Shown here one piece after another: positions 7,977 through 17,348 of a stretch of 64,000 bases of DNA. The notes under the pieces were generated by a model. The model was not told where the DNA came from, ran no database searches, and saw only the letters and a program-made list of their open reading frames with translations. A program made the position numbers and the translations under genes. The DNA comes from QIAW01 sp035487295 (GTDB lineage Bacteria; Acidobacteriota; Terriglobia; Terriglobales; Acidobacteriaceae), in contig DATHMH010000042.1 in NCBI GenBank assembly GCA_035487295.1, positions 173,787 through 237,786 on the forward strand. Direction: 5' to 3'. Numbering within the stretch: position 1 is the stretch's first letter; each line of letters opens with the position of its first letter.

Positions 7977-9143
7977 TTAAATAAGCACGATCTCCTTTTG
8001 GATTTTTCCGGTCACTTCGGCTGAGCCGGCGCGCACCAGCATGTTCACCTCGCTGCGCACGCCAAACTCGGGCAGGTAGATTCCGGGTTCAATGGAAAAA
8101 CAACTGTTGGGAATGATTTCGCGCTCGTCTTTGGTTTCGAGGTTATCCATATTAGCGCCGTTGGCATGCACGCTGGTGCCGATGGAGTGGCCGGTGCGAT
8201 GCACGAAATATTCTCCGTAGCCCGCCTGCGTAATCGCGTCGCGCGTGGCCTTGTCCACTTCCCAACCGGCGAGCTTGCGCCTGGCAGCCATTGCCGATTT
8301 TACCGTCTGCACGCCGGTATCGCGAGCGTTGCGCACAATATCAAAAATCTTCGCGTGCTGCTCAGGGACGACAGAGCCGACAAAGCCGGTCCATGTAATG
8401 TCATAGTAAACCGCGTTGGGCGTGTTCTTTTTGGCCCAGATATCCAGCAGCACAAAATCCCCTTCTTTGATCTTAGCAGTACGGTCGGCGCGCGGCTCAA
8501 AGTGCGGATCGCCGCTGTGCTGGTTCACAGCGACAATGGGCGGATCTTCGGTGATCAGGTTCTCACGGCGGAAGGCTTCCATGATCCACTGCTGCATCTC
8601 ATATTCGTGCGTGCCGCCGCTGCGGGCTCGCCGGCCGATCTCCTGAAAGGCAGATGCTGTAACCTGGTCCACGGCGTCGCGGGCGGCAAAGTGGCTTTGA
8701 ATCTGCTCTTCCGTCCAAGCCGCCTCAAAGCGCGCCACCAGGTCGCCCGAGCTGACAATATCTTTATCGAAGCTGCGCACCAACTCGATGGTTCCCGCGT
8801 CCACCAGTCCAATGTAGGGAACCAGATTATTCGGTGAGTACTGCATGGCGATGAGTTCATAGGGCGCCAGCATGGACTTCAGCTTTTCCCAAAGCTCCGG
8901 CCAGGCAGCATATTGTTCCTTTTGTCCGGGTAGAGTATCGAGATGCCCGGCCTCGATGCGGTGCACCAGCTTGCGCGGCTCGCCTTCATCAGGAATGATG
9001 TAGAACCAGCGGCGCGTGACCATTGTATCCTCGCGCAACCCCAGAACCCTGTAGGCGATGGGATCGCGATGGTGATGGTCGTAAAACAGCCATGCGTCGA
9101 AATCGCGCTCACGCAGGGCCGACTGAATGCCCTTCAGGTCCAT
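7977..9143 (-). CDS. M24-family metallopeptidase (Xaa-Pro aminopeptidase-like)
   Basis: A 388-residue cytoplasmic peptidase. The N-terminal creatinase-like domain (1-150) precedes the pita-bread catalytic domain. Metal ligands are visible: D in LLDIWAKKN, D in YYDITWTGF, H in VHRTGHSIGTSVH, E in FSIEPGIYLPEFG and E in RSEVNML. This set matches M24B enzymes that remove N-terminal residues before proline. The HGANMDNLETKDEREI loop is usual for prolidase-like members. It is the first gene of a minus-strand operon with two membrane proteins. Confidence 0.9.
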   Translation of the reverse strand: MDLKGIQSALRERDFDAWLFYDHHHRDPIAYRVLGLREDTMVTRRWFYIIPDEGEPRKLVHRIEAGHLDTLPGQKEQYAAWPELWEKLKSMLAPYELIAMQYSPNNLVPYIGLVDAGTIELVRSFDKDIVSSGDLVARFEAAWTEEQIQSHFAARDAVDQVTASAFQEIGRRARSGGTHEYEMQQWIMEAFRRENLITEDPPIVAVNQHSGDPHFEPRADRTAKIKEGDFVLLDIWAKKNTPNAVYYDITWTGFVGSVVPEQHAKIFDIVRNARDTGVQTVKSAMAARRKLAGWEVDKATRDAITQAGYGEYFVHRTGHSIGTSVHANGANMDNLETKDEREIIPNSCFSIEPGIYLPEFGVRSEVNMLVRAGSAEVTGKIQKEIVLI

Positions 9144-9188
9144 AGGTCAAACCTTGATTCTAAATGGAAAGCGCGCAGCGTGCCATGA

Positions 9189-9962
9189 CTAGGGCTGGCC
9201 CTCAGCTTTTCTCAGGATTTGCGCCTTTGCACTCGGCGTCAGCTTCTCACACGCAATACGCAGGACCAGGCGTGGAGCTTTGTCTTTGATTTTCATCAGG
9301 AACGGCACTTGCGAACTGGGATTGGCTTTGCCCATCTCGCGCAGCAACCATCCCAGGCCCTTGCGAACCATGTCGTCTTTGTCTTTTAGAAGCATTTCAG
9401 CAAGACAAAATACTTCTTTGGTGTGGAGTTTGCGGCGTACCGAATGTACCAGGGCAACGCAGGCCGCGCGCCGGGACCAGCGATTGCGCGAGCGCGCCCA
9501 GACAAACACCCGGCTGATGTAGCCAGGATGCGAGACGATCATTGGACCTAGGACGCTGTGGCATAGGTCGTCACACTCATCCCAACTGGTGATGAGAGGG
9601 ATCCAGCGTTCCAGGCGGCGGAATTCGGCGGCGCCCAGGAAAGATGCTTTGCCGCGCAGCAGTCGTCGGCTCTGCGGATCAAGAAGCATAACGGCAGCGT
9701 GGGCTTCTTCCCCGGTCTTTTTGGCATGAAAGAGCTTGTCGGCAACTTCGAAGAGAAGCTTCTCGCCACCGGCAGCTTCGATCTCGCGGCCCATTGCAGC
9801 GGCATAGCGCCGCAGATCAGCAGTGCGCCATCCGTGGCGCTTGACCGGCTCTTTGAAGAAGTGCTGCTGCGATCGGGCGCGATCACGGTTGCCGCCGCTA
9901 CGCAAGTCCTTAACAATGCGGCGAAGAAAATGCTCTGCGGTTCTGATCCCTCTTTTTGCCAT
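9189..9962 (-). CDS. AlkD-like DNA alkylation repair protein
   Basis: A 257-residue all-helical HEAT-like repeat protein resembling the AlkD DNA glycosylase family, which removes bulky or cationic alkylated bases. Supporting features are RNRWSRRAACVAL, KDKDDMVRKGLGWLLREM and the W in RWIPLITSWDECDDLC, all typical of AlkD repeats. Length fits the family (about 230-260). Catalytic Asp and Trp are plausible within SWDECDD and RNRWSRR, but cannot be assigned with certainty. Cytoplasmic, apparently monocistronic. Confidence 0.85.
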   Translation of the reverse strand: MAKRGIRTAEHFLRRIVKDLRSGGNRDRARSQQHFFKEPVKRHGWRTADLRRYAAAMGREIEAAGGEKLLFEVADKLFHAKKTGEEAHAAVMLLDPQSRRLLRGKASFLGAAEFRRLERWIPLITSWDECDDLCHSVLGPMIVSHPGYISRVFVWARSRNRWSRRAACVALVHSVRRKLHTKEVFCLAEMLLKDKDDMVRKGLGWLLREMGKANPSSQVPFLMKIKDKAPRLVLRIACEKLTPSAKAQILRKAEGQP

Positions 9963-9998
9963 TGTCTCAGTGCTTTCCTGCCAGGCTCGGTTCTGCGA

Positions 9999-10577
9999 TT
10001 ACTTCTGTGTGACCGTCAACTTGTGGTAGCCGATGATGGCGACATCAATCCTGTCAGGCAATGAAAATTCTGAATCCATGCCCACGTTGGGATACTTCGG
10101 CTTGAGATATTCGTTAATAAAGAACTCGAGCGCCATCGGCGGAACATCGATTCCATCGATGCTGACGTTGCGCACGTGTATCTTGCCTTGGCCGTTGCTG
10201 CCTGCGGCATCAGATTCGACGCGCACATTGTGAGTGCCGCTAAACATGGACAACAAGGCATTGGAAGATGGCTCTCCGGCGCGGATCTGGTCAAAATCAA
10301 CGATTGCCAGCGCGGTGAGCACTCCTGACTGGCCCTGAAAAGTGACCCGCTTCACCCCTTGCGGCAGCTTCACGCGTCCGGCGGCAAAGTAGTCGTTAAA
10401 TTCTTCCTCTGTCATCACGGTTGGAGTCTGATCGGGTTGCGCTGATTTGGCATTCTCCTGGATGTGGTCCAGTTTGCGTTGCAGGCTGTCGGCCAGACGA
10501 TGCTGCGAGGCGGGCTGCTGTCCCGCGATGCAAACGCAGCCCATCAGAAAAACGGCGGTAATCCAAATAGCCTTCAT
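9999..10577 (-). CDS. Secreted hypothetical protein
   Basis: A 192-residue protein with a signal peptide (MKAIWITAVFLMGCVCIAGQQP). The cysteine in the h-region could also mark a lipoprotein, but the lipobox is poor. The mature part has one beta-rich region (VKRVTFQGQSGVLTALAIVDF, VRVESDAAGSNGQ) with no recognised domain; it resembles LolA-like or DUF2993-like lipid-binding folds only loosely. I chose the ATG at 10577 because an upstream TTG at 10589 adds only four residues before the signal. It lies 30 bases after the POT-like transporter gene and is probably co-transcribed. Confidence 0.65.
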   Translation of the reverse strand: MKAIWITAVFLMGCVCIAGQQPASQHRLADSLQRKLDHIQENAKSAQPDQTPTVMTEEEFNDYFAAGRVKLPQGVKRVTFQGQSGVLTALAIVDFDQIRAGEPSSNALLSMFSGTHNVRVESDAAGSNGQGKIHVRNVSIDGIDVPPMALEFFINEYLKPKYPNVGMDSEFSLPDRIDVAIIGYHKLTVTQK

Positions 10578-10607
10578 GGGTGGATCCAAATTTAATAATG
10601 AACAGCT

Positions 10608-12059
10608 CTAGGCTGCAACCTTTTCGGCGGCAGCAGGGGCTGGAGTTGGTCTTAGCGTTTTGTCGTAGATCCACAGCAGCAGCGCGGTCGCGATGCCACC
10701 AGCTGTAATCGCGCACCAAACAAGCATTGGCCGGTGCTGGACTTCACCGAAATGATGCATCAGCTTTCCGCCCAGCCAGCCGCCGATCAGCGAGCCGATG
10801 CCGATGGGCAAGAAGGCAAAACCCATATAAGTTCCCTGCTGCCCTGGCGGCGCAAGTCGCGAGATATATTCGTAGTAGCGCGGCGATTGGATAATTTCTC
10901 CGATGGCCAGAATGAACAATGACAGAACCGCAGCCCAAATCGCCGGCCGCGAGGCAATTATCAGCCACGCAAGCGACGTGATCACTGTACCTAGAATGAC
11001 TGCCTGCAGTGGAGGAATTTTACGGGTGAGATAATTCGCCAACAGCGTAAACGCGATCACAGTCGCTCCATCCGTCACCAGAATGAGCTCCACTTTTGCA
11101 TTCGGATTGATATAAGTCTGAATGTATCCAGGCAGGCTGATGTACTGTTGCCAAAATACGATCCAATATCCGCTGAAAAGCACCAGGAACCACATGAAGC
11201 GGCTGATGCCGGCGAGCACAAGCACGAGCAACCCAAGCCACACCCACCATGGCACGTTCAACGGATAGAACCACATCACGATGCGCAGGACCAGCGCAAG
11301 GAACAATACCGGTAAGACGAGCCGGTAATTGCCCAGCACGATGCAAAAATTCCGTGCCACTTGCGAGATCGAGGGTGGAGGCGTGTCGCCGGGCTTGCGG
11401 GGCTCGCGGAAGAAGAGAAGAACCACAAAGAACATGGCGAAGACGCTGAGCGCGGCGATTCGATAGACATTCTCGATTCCCAGGCGCTGATGCGCCCATG
11501 AGGCCAGAAAAGGGCCGGCGCCGCCGCCGATATTCACCATGGTGTAGTAAATCGAATAGCCGATCGAACGGACATTTTCTTTTGAGGCCCGGGCCGTGGT
11601 GCCCACGACGCACGGTTTCACCAGCGAAATGCCGAGCGCCGGCAGCACTAAAACAAACCCAACAAATAAGCCGAGCGGCACTGCATTGCGGACGGGCGCC
11701 AGCCAAGATGCCCCAATCGAGCCGATCAGAAAATAAGCGACCGCCAGGATGAGATATGCCATGGAAAGGGCCCGGCGGAAGCCGAGGCGGTCGGCGGCAG
11801 CTCCTCCGAAAATCGCAAGAAACCACACCATGCCGCCGAAGATTCCGGTCAACGTTCCGGTCTGCTCAGTGGAAAAATTCAGCCTCCCTTGCAGGTAGAG
11901 CGCAAGCGAAGCAAAGGCACCGTAATAGGAAAGCCGCTCGAAAATCTCGCTGATATTGGCGACCCAGAAAGGGCGCTCGAAGCCGGTCTGTATCTCGCGC
12001 AAACGCTCGGAAAGGGGCAAGAAATTCTCCTTATCTATCAACAGCACGGGCAAAGCCAT
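10608..12059 (-). CDS. MFS transporter of POT/PTR-like type
   Basis: A 483-residue protein with about twelve membrane spans. The motif ANISEIFERLSYYGAFASLALYL in the first span is the ExxER-like signature of proton-coupled oligopeptide (POT/PTR) transporters, and GGAAADRLGFRRAL is the MFS loop 2-3 motif. PTR members import di- and tripeptides with protons. ATG at 12059 is preferred over TTG at 12074. Part of a minus-strand run with the secreted hypothetical gene downstream. Substrate not proven. Confidence 0.82.
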   Translation of the reverse strand: MALPVLLIDKENFLPLSERLREIQTGFERPFWVANISEIFERLSYYGAFASLALYLQGRLNFSTEQTGTLTGIFGGMVWFLAIFGGAAADRLGFRRALSMAYLILAVAYFLIGSIGASWLAPVRNAVPLGLFVGFVLVLPALGISLVKPCVVGTTARASKENVRSIGYSIYYTMVNIGGGAGPFLASWAHQRLGIENVYRIAALSVFAMFFVVLLFFREPRKPGDTPPPSISQVARNFCIVLGNYRLVLPVLFLALVLRIVMWFYPLNVPWWVWLGLLVLVLAGISRFMWFLVLFSGYWIVFWQQYISLPGYIQTYINPNAKVELILVTDGATVIAFTLLANYLTRKIPPLQAVILGTVITSLAWLIIASRPAIWAAVLSLFILAIGEIIQSPRYYEYISRLAPPGQQGTYMGFAFLPIGIGSLIGGWLGGKLMHHFGEVQHRPMLVWCAITAGGIATALLLWIYDKTLRPTPAPAAAEKVAA

Positions 12060-12098
12060 CAGGAAACGTAACAAGCTACGTCTCTACGGATCATAGAT

Positions 12099-12392
12099 TC
12101 AAATGCCGGGATTTAAATGCCGGCGAAGCTGCTCTGCCGTGATCCCGCTGATGCGAATGACTTTAAGGCGGCTGGTTGCGCCGCTGGCTATGGTAACGGA
12201 GGAGCGCGGCACTTTCAAAAGTTTTGCGAAAAATTCTATGCAGGCCTCATTCGCTCGCCCTTCGACCGGAGGAGCCTTGAGCGCCAGCTTGAGGGCATCG
12301 CCTAGCTCGCCAATGACGGCATCGTGTTTGGAGCGAGGGTGGACCTTTACAGCGAAGCTGATGCCCACATTATTTTCGTGGATGGTAAACAT
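12099..12392 (-). CDS. DUF167 (YggU) family protein
   Basis: A 97-residue cytoplasmic protein of the DUF167/YggU family, of known fold but no established function. The family core is present: VKVHPRSKHDAVIGEL, LKLALKAPPVEGRANEAC and SGATSRLKVIRISG. Size matches the family. It lies 58 bases downstream of the yggS-like gene, a pairing seen in many bacteria (yggS-yggT-yggU), which supports the call and suggests co-transcription. Confidence 0.92.
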   Translation of the reverse strand: MFTIHENNVGISFAVKVHPRSKHDAVIGELGDALKLALKAPPVEGRANEACIEFFAKLLKVPRSSVTIASGATSRLKVIRISGITAEQLRRHLNPGI

Positions 12393-12396
12393 GTGA

Positions 12397-12449
12397 AGAA
12401 GTTCTCGGTTCTCAGTTCTCAGTCAGTTGTCAGTCGCCAGTTTTCGGCA
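12397..12449. repeat. CTCGGTTCTCAGTTCTCAG-type spacer repeat
   Basis: The spacer between the yggS-like and DUF167 genes consists of variants of GTTCTCGGTTCTCAGTTCTCAG followed by AGTTGTCAGTCGCCAG. The same motif recurs at 53832-53868 and 58323-58350. Confidence 0.7.
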
Positions 12450-12450
12450 A

Positions 12451-13158
12451 TCATTTTTCATTTCCAATCCGCTCGCCGAAGATGGCCGTACCGATTCGCA
12501 CGCAGGTTGAGCCTTCTTCAATCGCAACCTCGAAATCGTGCGACATGCCCATGGAAAGCGCGCTCAGCTTCAGCCCTGACGGCTTCGCGAGCTCATCGCG
12601 CAACTGCCGCAACCGGCGAAAATAAGGCCGAGCGCCTTCGGGATTTTCCGTGAAAGGAGGAATTGCCATCAGGCCGCGGATTTCAAGATGAGTGAGTTCG
12701 GCGCTCTGCTTCAGCAGATCCCGCAACTCTGGGGAATCGGGAGAGAAACCGTGCTTGGAATCTTCTGCTCCGATATTGATTTCCAGAAGCGCTTCTAATT
12801 TTTTGCCGAACGCCTGGGCGGCGGCGTTCAATCGTTGGGCCAGGCGGATGGAATCGACGGAATCAACAGCAGCGAAAAGCTCGGCGGCCTGACTGCTCTT
12901 ATTCGATTGCAGGTGCCCGATCAGGCGCCAGCGCGCTTCCGAACAAGCATGCAGCGCTTCCGCCTTCCCGGTGAATTCCTGCACCCGGTTTTCGCCGAAG
13001 ACCCGGACTCCAGCCTTGTAGGCTTCTATGATCCGCGCAGGCTCGACGGTTTTGGTGACTGCCATCAGCGTTACTTCTTCTGGAGAGCGGTTGACGCGGC
13101 GGGCGGCGTTGGCGATGCGCTCAAGGATGACAGCGACGTTTTGCACGATGGAAGTCAT
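12451..13158 (-). CDS. YggS-family pyridoxal phosphate homeostasis protein
   Basis: A 235-residue PLPBP/YggS protein, a non-catalytic TIM-barrel that binds pyridoxal 5-phosphate and keeps free PLP low. The PLP lysine is in MAVTKTV (near residue 35). GENRVQEFTGKAE, LIGHLQSNK and MSHDFEVAIEEGSTCVRIGTAIFG form the rest of the family signature. Length is typical. It sits upstream of DUF167 on the minus strand. Cytoplasmic. Confidence 0.95.
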   Translation of the reverse strand: MTSIVQNVAVILERIANAARRVNRSPEEVTLMAVTKTVEPARIIEAYKAGVRVFGENRVQEFTGKAEALHACSEARWRLIGHLQSNKSSQAAELFAAVDSVDSIRLAQRLNAAAQAFGKKLEALLEINIGAEDSKHGFSPDSPELRDLLKQSAELTHLEIRGLMAIPPFTENPEGARPYFRRLRQLRDELAKPSGLKLSALSMGMSHDFEVAIEEGSTCVRIGTAIFGERIGNEK

Positions 13159-13262
13159 TGAAGCATTGGGTCATTGGGTGATCGAACCATTGGATCATCG
13201 CGCCATTACCCAATTACTCAATTTCTACAATGACTCAATGACCCAATGATTCAATGAATCAA
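13159..13262. repeat. GGGTCATTG-family imperfect palindrome
   Basis: The spacer between the OPT gene and the yggS-like gene is filled with ATTGGGTCATTGGGTGAT on the left and its complement-like CAATGACTCAATGACCCAATGATTCAATG on the right. It reaches the stop codon of the OPT gene, whose last codon is within the repeat. Confidence 0.8.
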
Positions 13263-15487
13263 TCTTTCTTCCCGCCTTCCAGCGGCTTGCGGGCAAAATA
13301 ATACAGTGCTGCGGCCAGCAGCACGAAGGCGGCTACGGCAACCAGATTGCCTACCAGCTCGCTGTTGGCTATGAGAGGAACCTTCAACGCCATTGAGTCG
13401 TCGTGCAGCACTTTCATGTTTTCCAGAGCTCTCACGCCAATGCCAAGCAGACCCATGACACCACCTGCAGCGATGAGTCCACTGGCGAAGAGCGACCCGG
13501 GACTCACCTCGCTTTCTGTGGGTTTTTCACCAGCACGTTTTGCGGACGATTCCACCAGCCAGCGGACCACGCCTCCCGCAAAGATGGCCAACGTTGTGCC
13601 AATCGAGAGGTAAGCGCCCACAGCAAAGGCCAGCGAACGTATGCCCAGTAATTCTACGCACACGACAAGAAAGACGCCGAGCATGACCAGGCGCCATGGC
13701 AACTTATGGGAAAGGATGCCGTTGATGACCGTGGACATCAACCGCGCCTGCGGAGCCGCTGCCCGCTCGCTGCCGATACCTTGAATCCACTGCACATCGA
13801 TCTGGCCCGTTTTTGGGTTATAGAGATATTTGCCGTTATCAATCTCGGTGGAATTGATGGCGTTGAGCAGGGAGTAATTGTCGCCCTGGGCCGTGACCTT
13901 TTGCCCGTGAGCGTCTTTGTAGCTGAAGGAATCGCGATCAAACGCCGATTCTTCCACGGTCACACCAGAGGGCAGATGGTTGATATCAACCTGCTTGACG
14001 AGGGGCCGGAACTCTTCCAGATATTTGTTCATGCCGATCAATACGTAACCGACGACAAACGTGGAAACCGTCACACCGATCAGCAGTGCAAGCTGCTGTG
14101 CTTTGGGCGTGGCCCCGATCAGGTAGCCGGTCTTTAGATCTTGCGATGTATCGCCAGCATTGGAGGAGGCGATGCATACCACACCCCCAACAGCCAGCAC
14201 CAGGGCCCCAAAGGCAGGAGCCGTCCAGCCAAGAGCAAGAAAGACCGCCGAGGTGGCCATCAAAGTCGCAATCGTCATTCCTGAAACGGGATTGGCAGAA
14301 CTGCCAATGAGTCCGGTAATGCGCGAGGAGACCGTGACAAACAGAAATCCGAAGACCACTACAAAGACCGAGGCAACAAGATTGGCGAAGAGTGAAGTCT
14401 CAGCACCGGGAACCGGCTTGATGGTGAGAAACAGCCACATCATAATGATGAGCAGCACCGAGCCGCCCACGGTCACCGAGATAGGCAGGTCGTTTTCAGT
14501 GCGCAGATTCGACTGTGCGCTTTGTCCGGCGCCGAGCTGTTTAAAACTGGCCTTCAAGGCAGCAACGATGGTGGGAATCGTCTTCAGCAGTGTAATTAAG
14601 CCAGCGGCCGCGACGGCACCGGCGCCCATAGGTCTTACATATGCGCGCCAAAGGTCGGTGATCCCCATCTGCGCAATCGGTACGGTACCGGGGAAAATGG
14701 GTGTCGAAAGACCCGAGCCAAAGAAGTGAATGGCCGGCATCAGAACAAGCCAGGAGAAGACTCCGCCGGCAAGCAGAACTCCAGCAACCCGCGGGCCAAT
14801 GATGTAACCAACGCCCAGGTATTCTGATGTGGTATCAGCCCGGATGGAGGCGCCAGGGTACGATTTGATGTCCCATTTAGGGGTTCCCGGCCATGCGGCA
14901 AAGAGGTTCTCATTCTGGAAGAGGGCGTAGAGCGCACCCAGGCCGAGTCCCCAGAAGACGCGTCCGGCGAAGCTGCCTCCCTTGTCGCCGGCGATCAGCA
15001 CATCGGCACAGGCTGTGCCTTCGGGATAAGTCAGCGTCCCGTGCTCTTTTACGATGAGCTGCCTTCGCAGCGGGATCATGAAGAAAACACCAATCAATCC
15101 CCCGACCAGCGCCAGCGCAAAAATGCGAAAGGCTTCAAGCTTGAATCCCAAAAAGATCAGCGCCGGAAGCGTGAAGATCACACCGGAAGCCACAGACTGG
15201 CCGGCATTGCCTGTCGTCTGAACAATATTGTTTTCCAGAATTGTGGACTTGCCAAAAGCGCGAAGAATACTGATGGAGAGCACAGCAATGGGAATCGAGG
15301 CTGATACGGTGAGGCCGGCACGAATTCCTACGTAAACCGTCACCGCTCCAAACAGAACTCCAAATACCAGCCCAAGAGCAACGGCGCGGAAGGTGAACTC
15401 CGCCGGCGACTGGTCGGCGGGCACATAAGGTTGAAATTCAGGTGCGTTGGACTGGGATTCGGCCTGCGATTGAGTTTCTTTAGCCAA
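13259..15487 (-). CDS. OPT-family oligopeptide transporter
   Basis: A 742-residue polytopic membrane protein of the OPT superfamily. Recognisable pieces are ELTFRAV-like AEFTFRAVALGLVFGVLFG at the N-terminus, GLTVSASIPIAVLSISILR, NNIVQTTGNAGQSVASG and EGTACADVL. These match prokaryotic OPT members (COG1297) that move peptides or metal-peptide conjugates. A large hydrophilic loop near residues 490-580 lies between spans. About fourteen spans are expected. It is transcribed alone. Substrate unknown. Confidence 0.92.
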   Translation of the reverse strand: MAKETQSQAESQSNAPEFQPYVPADQSPAEFTFRAVALGLVFGVLFGAVTVYVGIRAGLTVSASIPIAVLSISILRAFGKSTILENNIVQTTGNAGQSVASGVIFTLPALIFLGFKLEAFRIFALALVGGLIGVFFMIPLRRQLIVKEHGTLTYPEGTACADVLIAGDKGGSFAGRVFWGLGLGALYALFQNENLFAAWPGTPKWDIKSYPGASIRADTTSEYLGVGYIIGPRVAGVLLAGGVFSWLVLMPAIHFFGSGLSTPIFPGTVPIAQMGITDLWRAYVRPMGAGAVAAAGLITLLKTIPTIVAALKASFKQLGAGQSAQSNLRTENDLPISVTVGGSVLLIIMMWLFLTIKPVPGAETSLFANLVASVFVVVFGFLFVTVSSRITGLIGSSANPVSGMTIATLMATSAVFLALGWTAPAFGALVLAVGGVVCIASSNAGDTSQDLKTGYLIGATPKAQQLALLIGVTVSTFVVGYVLIGMNKYLEEFRPLVKQVDINHLPSGVTVEESAFDRDSFSYKDAHGQKVTAQGDNYSLLNAINSTEIDNGKYLYNPKTGQIDVQWIQGIGSERAAAPQARLMSTVINGILSHKLPWRLVMLGVFLVVCVELLGIRSLAFAVGAYLSIGTTLAIFAGGVVRWLVESSAKRAGEKPTESEVSPGSLFASGLIAAGGVMGLLGIGVRALENMKVLHDDSMALKVPLIANSELVGNLVAVAAFVLLAAALYYFARKPLEGGKKD

Positions 15488-15645
15488 GATGGCCCTCCAT
15501 GGTTAGGCTCGCGATTGTCACAGCTCTGTAAATGGCGGTTAAAGTTCCGTAAAATATTGAAGGCGGTAACGTTAGCACGCCTTGCATGCAAAAGACAACG
15601 TGCCTGCCTGAGCGATGATATACTCAGCTTAACCAACCACTCCGA

Positions 15646-16569
15646 ATGTGGCCAGGGAGGTCAGTCTTCAGCAGTACGGGTGACCTAGCGCGAAGCGGGG
15701 TTTCTGAACCTGGGGAGGATTCTGCGCCTTTTGCGCCCTTCAGGACCGCTGCCAGGAGCCTGTTTAATACTGTCTTTCCCTCCGATTGCCGCATCTGCTC
15801 CGCCGCTTTAACTGATATTTCCCGGCTTCCGGTCTGCCGGCAATGTATTGATGCGATGCACGGCATTGAAGGCTCACTATGCTGTATTTGCGGCGAGCGT
15901 CTCTTCCAGTTCACATCGCCTGCTCCGGGCGTGGAGGGAGACGCGATAGAGTTGCAGAACACCTGCGGCATGTGCCGCCGGGCCCGGCCTCCATTTACGC
16001 GGGCGGTCGCTTATGGCAGCTACGACGCGGAATTGCGCGAACTGCTGCACCTGCTCAAATATGAAAACGTTCGGCCGGCGGCGGACCTTTTGGGGCAATT
16101 CCTGGCCGCAGCCATCCGGTCTTTGCAGCTTGATTTAAGCGAATGGAAGATTGTGCCCGTGCCGCTGCATCGCTCGCGGCGCAACCAGCGCAGATTCAAC
16201 CAGACGGAGTTGATTGTGCGGGCGGCGCAGCGCCAATTCAAAGCAGCAGCCCTCAAGGTGCGGCCCGACCTGCTCGAAAGGCGCAGGCAAACATCTTCCC
16301 AAACCGGGCTGACCAATCATCAGCGCCGCGCCAACCTGCGTGGGGCGTTTGTGGCGCCGAACCCAGCAGAGCTCCGCAATCATCCAATACTGTTAGTGGA
16401 TGACGTCTTTACCACCGGCACCACCGCGGCCGAATGCAGCCGCGTGCTGCTTCGGGCCGGGGCACGCAAGGTGGTGGTGGCTACGGTAGCGCGAGTTTTC
16501 AAGGGAGAGCCTGCACGGTCAGTGGGATTTTTACAGGCAAATAACATGGAAAAAGCAGCGGAGGCATAG
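15646..16569 (+). CDS. ComF-family phosphoribosyltransferase-like protein
   Basis: A 307-residue protein. A four-cysteine zinc-finger-like region (CRICSAAL, CRQCIDAM, CCICGERL, CGMCRRA) at about 45-115 is followed by a phosphoribosyltransferase domain with the PRPP loop ILLVDDVFTTGTTAAECS. ComF proteins are needed for DNA uptake in competent bacteria; the domain may also bind nucleotides. The first ~40 residues are Ser/Gly/Pro-rich and may be untranslated if a later start is used; I kept the ATG at 15646. The HNH nuclease gene follows 11 bases downstream, so the two form an operon. Confidence 0.88.
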   Translation: MWPGRSVFSSTGDLARSGVSEPGEDSAPFAPFRTAARSLFNTVFPSDCRICSAALTDISRLPVCRQCIDAMHGIEGSLCCICGERLFQFTSPAPGVEGDAIELQNTCGMCRRARPPFTRAVAYGSYDAELRELLHLLKYENVRPAADLLGQFLAAAIRSLQLDLSEWKIVPVPLHRSRRNQRRFNQTELIVRAAQRQFKAAALKVRPDLLERRRQTSSQTGLTNHQRRANLRGAFVAPNPAELRNHPILLVDDVFTTGTTAAECSRVLLRAGARKVVVATVARVFKGEPARSVGFLQANNMEKAAEA

Positions 16570-16580
16570 AGTAGAAGGGT

Positions 16581-17177
16581 ATGTCGGGCAAACTACATCA
16601 TTCCGGACACATGGCGCAGCGATCAGCGGAGGCGGCGGCAATGCCGTCGCACAATGGACATGTTGTAATGCATGCTCCGGTCCTGGTCCTGAACGCGTCT
16701 TATGAGCCCATCAACGTGTGCGCGGCTCGCCGCGCCATTGTGCTGGTGCTGAAAGGCGTAGCCATGACCGAAGAAGAGAATGGTCACTTTCTGCATGCCG
16801 CCCGGCTGGCCATGCGTGTGCCTTCCGTGATTCGTCTGCTTGAGTATCGCCGCATTCCCCATCAGACGCGCGCACTCTCGCGCAAAAATATTCTGCTGCG
16901 CGACCGCAACACCTGCCAGTATTGCGGAGCCGTGCTCGCGGCCGCCGAGCTGACGCTCGATCACGTGATCCCGCGCTCACGCGGAGGTTCATCTACCTGG
17001 GAAAATCTGGTGGCCTGCTGCCATCCCTGCAACCGCAAAAAAGGAAACCGCCTGCCGCACGAGGCTGAAATGCGGCCGTTGCGCGAGCCGCGTCCGTTTA
17101 ACCTGCACACCAGCCGGCACATCATGCGCTTGATGGGACACTCCGACGCCAAGTGGCGGAAGTACCTGTTCTACTAG
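16581..17177 (+). CDS. HNH endonuclease-domain protein
   Basis: A 198-residue protein with a C-terminal HNH domain: RDRNTCQYCG, LTLDHVIPRSRGG, WENLVACCHPCNRKKGNR. The two CxxC pairs bind structural zinc, and DHVIP carries the catalytic His. The N-terminal 90 residues (PVLVLNASYEPINVCAARRA) match the widespread acidobacterial/cyanobacterial HNH family where this extension is conserved. It follows comF by 11 bases, an arrangement that suggests a link with DNA uptake or processing, but that is inference. The start could also lie at a later ATG (16668), since the first 30 residues are His/Ala-rich. Confidence 0.9.
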   Translation: MSGKLHHSGHMAQRSAEAAAMPSHNGHVVMHAPVLVLNASYEPINVCAARRAIVLVLKGVAMTEEENGHFLHAARLAMRVPSVIRLLEYRRIPHQTRALSRKNILLRDRNTCQYCGAVLAAAELTLDHVIPRSRGGSSTWENLVACCHPCNRKKGNRLPHEAEMRPLREPRPFNLHTSRHIMRLMGHSDAKWRKYLFY

Positions 17178-17348
17178 CTTCCCAGTTTCAAAACTTTTCT
17201 TCATCCCACCCGCCGTGTAACAGCGAAGGCGCGTAAATTTACTGTCTTTTCATCCAGCTCTCATCCTCCCTTAAATGTTCGGCACTAGAAGAAACAGAGT
17301 AGAAAGTCAGGTTCCCAGTCTGTCCACAACTTCATAAGGAGAATCCCC

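Noticed and set aside
13159..13262. Possible CRISPR-like array of ATTGGGTCATTG units
   Set aside because: Units are irregular, inverted and without unique spacers; no cas gene is present.
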